Assembly: GCA_025964555.1 (NCBI GenBank)
Contig: JAOPYQ010000026.1
Span: forward strand, 1 to 64,000
Length of the DNA stretch: 64,000 bases
Direction of reading: 5' to 3'
From: Thermoleophilia bacterium
Lineage (GTDB): Bacteria; Actinomycetota; Thermoleophilia; Gaiellales; SKUG01
This document shows, one piece after another, positions 60,082-64,000 of this stretch. The number at the start of each line of letters is the position of its first letter. The stretch's first letter is position 1. The notes beneath the pieces were generated by a model that saw nothing but the letters and a program-made list of their open reading frames with translations, had not been told where the DNA came from and did no database searches. Both the position numbers and the translations under genes were made by a program.

Positions 60082-61973
60082 GTCGCACGCCTGCGACCCC
60101 CACCCCGACCCCGACCCTAGGTGACCGCGACAGCGCGTCGGTCTCCTCCAACGCCGTCCCGCTCCCCACGGGCACCGTGCAGCGTCGCCGACTGCGAGTG
60201 CTCGCCGCCTACGTGCGTCCGCACTGGCGCGAGTGCACGCTCGCGGTGATCACCACGCTCGTCATCACCCTCTGCGTCGCGACGATTCCGTTCCTGTTCA
60301 AGCACGCCATCGACGAGGGCAACCTCGGCAATGCCAAGCTGGACGTCGACTTCGGCGCGGTGTGGTTCTGGGTTGCGCTCGCCGTCGTGGTGGCGACCAT
60401 CGACTTCGTCGCCGAGCGGCTCAACCAGCGCTGGTCGATCTGGAGCGTGCGCGTCGTCAACGACCTGCGCACCGACCTGTACGCGCACATCAACCGCCAG
60501 GGACTCGACTTCTTCTCGCGCCAGCGCACCGGCGTGGTGATCTCGCGACTGACCAACGACGTCGAGGCACTCGCCCAGCTCGTCAACGAGGGCGTGTTCA
60601 TGCTCTTCGCGAACGTCGGCCTGCTCGTCGCGATCGAGTCGTACCTGTTCTACATCAGCTGGCAGCTCGCGCTGTGGGTGAACCTGATCTTCCCGGTGAT
60701 GCTCGTCGGAACGATCGCGTTCCGCTACTTCTCCACGCGTGCGTACCGGCGAACGCGCGAGCGGATGGCGCTCGTCACCGCCTACCTCGCCGAGTCGCTC
60801 GGCGGCATGCGCGTGCTGCAGGCGTTCGCGGCCGAGGAGCGTGCCGACCGGGAGTTCGAGGAGACGAACACGCACTACCGCAAGGCCAACATGGAGACGA
60901 TCTGGCTGAGCGCGATGTACTTCCCGGGCGTCGAGCTGCTCGCGTCGATCGGCACCGCCATCGTGCTGTGGCGGGGCGGCCTGCTCGGCGACCTCGGCAC
61001 GGTCGAGGTCGGCGTGATCGTGGCGTTCCTGCTCTACCTCGAGAACTTCTTCGATCCGATCCAGCAGCTGTCGCAGTTCTACGGCTCGTTCCTGGCGGCG
61101 ATGGCGGCGCTCGACAAGATCATGCTCGTGATGGAGACCGAGCCGACGATCCTCGACCAGCCAGATGCGATCTCGATCGACAAGGTGCGCGGCGACGTGC
61201 GCTTCGAGGGCGTCACCTTTCGCTACACGGCAGACGGCCCCGACGTGCTGCACGACGTGACGACCAAGGTCGAGGCCGGGCAGACGATCGCGCTCGTCGG
61301 GCACACAGGCGCCGGCAAGAGCACGTTCGTGAAGCTGCTCACGCGCTTCTACGATCCGACGAGCGGCAGCATCCAGCTCGACGGACACGACCTGCGCTCG
61401 CTCGAGCAGCACTGGCTGCGACGCAGCATGGGCATCGTCCCGCAGGAAGGGTTCCTGTTCGCGGGCAGCGTGCGCGACAACATCGTGTACGGCGCGCCCG
61501 ACGCGAGCGACGAGCGCGTGCGTGCAGCAGCCGACGCGGTCGGCGCGCACGAGTTCATCGAGGAGCTCGAGCACGGCTACGACACGCAGGTCGGCGAGCG
61601 CGGCTCTCGACTGAGCGCGGGGCAGCGCCAGCTCGTCGCGTTCGCTCGCGCGATGCTCGTGGATCCGCCGATCCTCGTGCTCGACGAGGCGACGTCCAGC
61701 GTCGACGTGGAGACCGAACTGCGCCTCTCCGACGGCCTGCGCGCGCTCGTGGCAGGACGCACGTCGTTCATCGTCGCGCACCGACTGACGACGATCCGCG
61801 GCGCCGACCGGATCCTCGTGATCGACGACGGGCGCATCGTGGAAGCGGGCACGCACGACGAGCTCGCGAGCATCAGCGGCGGCTTCTACGCCGGGCTGTA
61901 CGGCACGTGGACCGGCGACGCGGCCGGCGGCGACGAGCCCATCGCATCGAGCCTCGCGACCCGCTCCGAGTAG
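60078..61973 (+). CDS. ABC exporter subunit, canonical catalytic Glu (heterodimer half 2)
   Basis: 631 aa. A Pro/Thr-rich N-terminus is followed by six membrane helices (CTLAVITTLVITLCVATIPF; GLDFFSRQRTGVVISRLTND) and an ATPase domain: Walker A GHTGAGKST near 407, Q-loop VPQEGFLFAG, signature LSAGQRQLVAFARAM, Walker B ILVLDEATSSVD near 532, switch VAHRLTTIRGADRI. It has the Glu missing in half 1, but its signature is LSAGQ rather than LSGGQ, so one composite ATP site should be weak and one active, as in BmrCD- or TM287/288-type exporters. Substrate unknown; the pair ends at the next promoter region. Confidence 0.92.
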   Translation: MSRTPATPTPTPTLGDRDSASVSSNAVPLPTGTVQRRRLRVLAAYVRPHWRECTLAVITTLVITLCVATIPFLFKHAIDEGNLGNAKLDVDFGAVWFWVALAVVVATIDFVAERLNQRWSIWSVRVVNDLRTDLYAHINRQGLDFFSRQRTGVVISRLTNDVEALAQLVNEGVFMLFANVGLLVAIESYLFYISWQLALWVNLIFPVMLVGTIAFRYFSTRAYRRTRERMALVTAYLAESLGGMRVLQAFAAEERADREFEETNTHYRKANMETIWLSAMYFPGVELLASIGTAIVLWRGGLLGDLGTVEVGVIVAFLLYLENFFDPIQQLSQFYGSFLAAMAALDKIMLVMETEPTILDQPDAISIDKVRGDVRFEGVTFRYTADGPDVLHDVTTKVEAGQTIALVGHTGAGKSTFVKLLTRFYDPTSGSIQLDGHDLRSLEQHWLRRSMGIVPQEGFLFAGSVRDNIVYGAPDASDERVRAAADAVGAHEFIEELEHGYDTQVGERGSRLSAGQRQLVAFARAMLVDPPILVLDEATSSVDVETELRLSDGLRALVAGRTSFIVAHRLTTIRGADRILVIDDGRIVEAGTHDELASISGGFYAGLYGTWTGDAAGGDEPIASSLATRSE

Positions 61974-62089
61974 GAACGGCCACGCCCTGGCCCGGTGGCG
62001 GCCACCGAATGGACGCCTTTTCGACGGCTTGATTCGCAACCACGGACACGGCTCCGGCGATATTCGGGCGGAACGGTTGCGGAATTCCG

Positions 62090-62123
62090 TTGACCGAACC
62101 CGAAGACCGTCGTACGTTGGTCC
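62090..62123 (+). promoter_or_regulatory. SigA-type promoter TTGACC-N17-TACGTT with long leader
   Basis: TTGACC at 62090-62095 and TACGTT at 62113-62118, ideal 17-bp spacing. The following leader of about 120 nt has two small stems (GTGCA-gca-GTGCAC-like near 62126 and CGCGAA/TTCGCG near 62182-62200) before the start at 62245. It is the best-looking promoter in the window. Confidence 0.6.
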
Positions 62124-62152
62124 TGTGCAGCAGTGCACGTGGGGACTCGCCA

Positions 62153-62239
62153 ATGGCGGAGAGACGTAGCAGGGAGCGCGTCGCGAAGGGGAATTTCGCG
62201 GCGCACTTCACGGGGACAGGCACTTCCGGGGGGAGGTGA
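62153..62239 (+). CDS. Possible 28-aa leader peptide
   Basis: ATG 62153 with GGGGA 7-8 nt upstream, 28 codons ending at TGA 62237-62239, five bases before the start of the next gene. The peptide is basic (MAERRSRERVAKG at its start). The stop overlaps the Shine-Dalgarno of the next gene, an arrangement that would allow coupling or attenuation. No homology is evident; may be chance. Confidence 0.3.
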   Translation: MAERRSRERVAKGNFAAHFTGTGTSGGR

Positions 62240-62244
62240 GACGA

Positions 62245-62745
62245 ATGGCCGAAGGCTTTGGTATCCAGGGAGCAGCTGCGGGCGTGCAGTCGAACCTGTC
62301 CGGTGTGACGTCCGGCTCGCAGGCCGCCGACGCTGCCGCGAACCTGCCGCAGGCGCCCACGAAGGACGCCGCTGCGACGCAGCCGTCCGTCCAGCAGACC
62401 ACGTCCTACGTTTCCGAGCCTGCCATTGCGGCTCCGGTGCACTCGAAGGTCGTCGCTCGCCTGCTCGAGCAGAACGCGACCGTGTTCGGTCCTGGCCTGG
62501 CGCGCGTGCCGCTGCCGGCCCGTCCGGATGGCACGCCTCGCACACAGCCCAAGAAGCCTGCCGGGCCGATGGTCGCTCCGCGATCGCTCGAGGGTGGACG
62601 TTCTCCGCTCGCGCCCGTGTCGCTCTTCGACGCACGCGCAAGCATCGACGCGCTCGGTGAGCTGCCCAGCGGCGGCCATGACGTGAACGCATATTGGAGT
62701 GGAAGGCTGGATGCGCTCGACGCATTCCTGGAGGGCTCTGCATGA
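62245..62745 (+). CDS. Small Ala-rich protein upstream of the EndoU-like fusion
   Basis: 166 aa, unknown family, no signal peptide. It begins MAEGFGIQGAAAGVQSNL, then an Ala/Gln/Thr-rich linker, a short helix (SKVVARLLEQNATVFGPGL), a basic Pro-rich stretch (RPDGTPRTQPKKPAGP) and an acidic C-terminus (SGRLDALDAFLEGSA). GGGGGAGG 8 nt upstream makes ATG 62245 secure. The stop overlaps the next start (ATGA). It may be an adaptor, chaperone or immunity partner for the next product, judged only by coupling. Confidence 0.6.
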   Translation: MAEGFGIQGAAAGVQSNLSGVTSGSQAADAAANLPQAPTKDAAATQPSVQQTTSYVSEPAIAAPVHSKVVARLLEQNATVFGPGLARVPLPARPDGTPRTQPKKPAGPMVAPRSLEGGRSPLAPVSLFDARASIDALGELPSGGHDVNAYWSGRLDALDAFLEGSA

Positions 62746-63677
62746 GCTCCGCTGCCTCCCCCTCCCCCGCACCCGCTCCCGCTCCTGAACAGCAGGAACG
62801 AGAGATCGTCCGGTTCCAGCGTCGCCTGACCCACTCGGTCGCGAAGGTGTGGCGCGCGCTGTCGACCCCGCAGGGCCTGAGCGCGTGGCTGGCCGGCGAG
62901 GTCGTGTTCGACGAGCTGGCCAAGGGCGCGACGCTGCGCCTGTCCGACGGACCCAACGGCACTCGCGAGGGTCGCGTCGTGGACGTCGATCCGCTCAACC
63001 TGCTGCACCTGGTCTGGGCCGACGGCAGCGAGACGATGCTTCGCCTGCGCCACGACGCCGAGGGCACCGAGACGCTGCTCGCGGTCGCGCACGCCGCACC
63101 TGCGAAGGCTCGCAGCGCGGCTCCTGGTCCGCTTTCGGGCGCGAAGGATGGCGCATGGCGCATGCCGTCGCGCCACGGGCTCGTCGCGTACACGACGAAC
63201 GCGCGCGGCGATCGCGTCTACCTGACCCAGGAACGCTGGCTGCACATTCGCGAGAACCACATGGATCCCGCACCACAGCCGCGTGGCAAACGCACGACGA
63301 CGTACTGGCCGACGCAGCACGCGGTCGAGGGCCCGACGATGTCGGACCAGCAGGTGATCGGCGTGATCGTCGAGGCAGCGCGCAACGGCACGCTGCGCAC
63401 CGAGGTTCGCGACACGCGCATGGCCGAGTACGACCTGCCGACCGAGCAGCGCAAGGCGTTCGGCGTCGCCGAGGCGAAGGTGTCGATGGCTCCCGACGGG
63501 CTCGTGCTGAGCGCGTACCCGGGTGCCGGCGACAACGTGCTCGCCGTGTACGAGACGACTCCCGAGGACCACGCGGAACTCGCGCGGGCCACGAGCGCTG
63601 CTGCATCCACGGGTGCGGCGAACGGCGAGGACGAGCGGATGTTCCGCACGAACATCGCCTCCACGCAGTTCGGTTGA
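62742..63677 (+). CDS. SRPBCC (AHSA1-like) domain fused to an EndoU-like nuclease domain
   Basis: 311 aa. Residues 20-115 read as a START/AHSA1-type lipid-pocket domain (RFQRRLTHSVAKVWRALSTP; GATLRLSDGPNGTREGRVV). From about 145 a different domain follows: VYLTQERWLHIRENH (H168, H173), GKRTTTYWP (K183), QQVIGVIVEAARNG and DGLVLSAYPGAGDNVLAVYE. This order (two His, Lys-Thr-x-Pro-like, Ile-rich helix, then TAYP-G-N-V-like end) matches bacterial EndoU toxin nucleases. No signal peptide. Coupled by ATGA to the gene upstream. The nuclease call is from memory of the family pattern, not a search. Confidence 0.58.
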   Translation: MSSAASPSPAPAPAPEQQEREIVRFQRRLTHSVAKVWRALSTPQGLSAWLAGEVVFDELAKGATLRLSDGPNGTREGRVVDVDPLNLLHLVWADGSETMLRLRHDAEGTETLLAVAHAAPAKARSAAPGPLSGAKDGAWRMPSRHGLVAYTTNARGDRVYLTQERWLHIRENHMDPAPQPRGKRTTTYWPTQHAVEGPTMSDQQVIGVIVEAARNGTLRTEVRDTRMAEYDLPTEQRKAFGVAEAKVSMAPDGLVLSAYPGAGDNVLAVYETTPEDHAELARATSAAASTGAANGEDERMFRTNIASTQFG

Positions 63678-63761
63678 TCCCGGCCATCGTGAGGGGCACG
63701 ACGGGACACCGAACGGCCTCCTGACCTCCTCCACGCGCAGGTACATGGGACAACTGCGTCC

Positions 63762-64000
63762 ATGGACCTGCGAATCGGCACCACCACGCCCGGCCCCGCC
63801 GCCCCCGGCCCCGCCGCCCCGACCCCTGCGTCGACGCGCGCCGTCGATGCCGGCACGCTCGCGCCGCTGGCGGAGCGCTACGTCGGTGACCTCGCCGGCG
63901 CGACGCCCAAGGATCGTCGCCAGCCGCTCTTCGCCGGTGCGCGCGTCGGAGCTGCCGAAGGGTACGCCAATGCGGTCGACGCGGCGAAGGCGCTCGCGGA
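63762..64000 (+). CDS. Pro/Ala-rich protein, MDLRIG start, partial (runs off the window)
   Basis: 79 complete codons visible. It begins MDLRIGTTTPGPAAPGPAAP and then gives RAVDAGTLAPLAERYVGDLA and FAGARVGAAEGYANAVDAAK, which looks helical. The first residues match the 51765 product (MDLRMGAT). No strong ribosome-binding site before ATG 63762. 84 bp after the EndoU-like gene, same strand, so it may belong to the same cluster. Confidence 0.6.
   Translation, partial: MDLRIGTTTPGPAAPGPAAPTPASTRAVDAGTLAPLAERYVGDLAGATPKDRRQPLFAGARVGAAEGYANAVDAAKALA

Noticed and set aside
58290-61973. Single 1227-codon frame across both ABC genes
   Set aside because: Its first 596 codons are a shifted frame of ABC half 1 (Arg/His/Ala-rich, no motifs). 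The real second gene starts at ATG 60078 with an ATGA overlap.

Overview
The window is about 70 percent G+C, densely coded, with many ATGA/GTGA start-stop overlaps, few long gaps, and no tRNA, rRNA, CRISPR array, insertion sequence or phage gene that I can see. A SigB/F-type sigma factor next to an RsbW-like protein, DUF948 and DivIVA-like proteins, RTX-like repeats and a type IV pilus ATPase beside alaS-ruvX-mltG-aroE point to Actinomycetota, most likely class Thermoleophilia (Solirubrobacterales/Patulibacter-like). That placement is inference from gene content, not a phylogeny.

Layout. 1-9.8 kb: minus-strand housekeeping block alaS-ruvX-mltG-aroE-pilB (pilB cut by the window edge), split by a plus-strand gene for a secreted propeller protein. 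9.9-18.7 kb: a 1319-aa secreted Kelch/fibronectin-type protein, a CADD/PqqC-like protein without its usual metal ligands, a membrane-embedded spermidine-synthase-like protein, an RTX-like secreted protein and a zinc-ribbon protein. 18.8-27.3 kb: a tightly overlapping operon of an IscU-like/MnmA fusion, DUF948, a small membrane protein, a degenerate RsbW-like protein and a sigma factor; then a thioredoxin-like lipoprotein, a zinc-ribbon/Pro-Ala membrane protein and a divergent coiled-coil protein. 27.5-34 kb: aspS, an ADP-ribosyltransferase-like protein, hisS, a metallo-beta-lactamase-fold hydrolase and two membrane proteins. 34-51 kb: the histidine-degradation genes hutI, hutU, hutH and ftcD, interrupted by three large secreted proteins. 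51-58 kb: GNAT, thioesterase-like, lipase-like and flavoprotein genes, a 71-bp tandem repeat array and a cluster of large hairpins. 58.2-62 kb: a heterodimeric ABC exporter. 62-64 kb: a promoter-led cluster encoding a small Ala-rich protein, an SRPBCC-EndoU-like fusion and a partial Pro/Ala-rich protein.

Most notable: (i) four secreted proteins share one beta-rich domain. In two of them a whole propeller-type module appears to be inserted inside that domain, while in the other two the domain is intact at the C-terminus. (ii) The SRPBCC-EndoU-like cluster looks like an undescribed toxin-type or effector module with its own promoter and possible leader peptide. (iii) Several enzymes are recognisable by fold but lack catalytic or metal-binding residues: CADD-like protein, RsbW-like protein, IscU-like domain, thioredoxin-like lipoprotein and flavoprotein disulfide reductase. 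(iv) Three unrelated hairpin or repeat families lie in gene ends. Functions are assigned by motif reading only; no database search was run.
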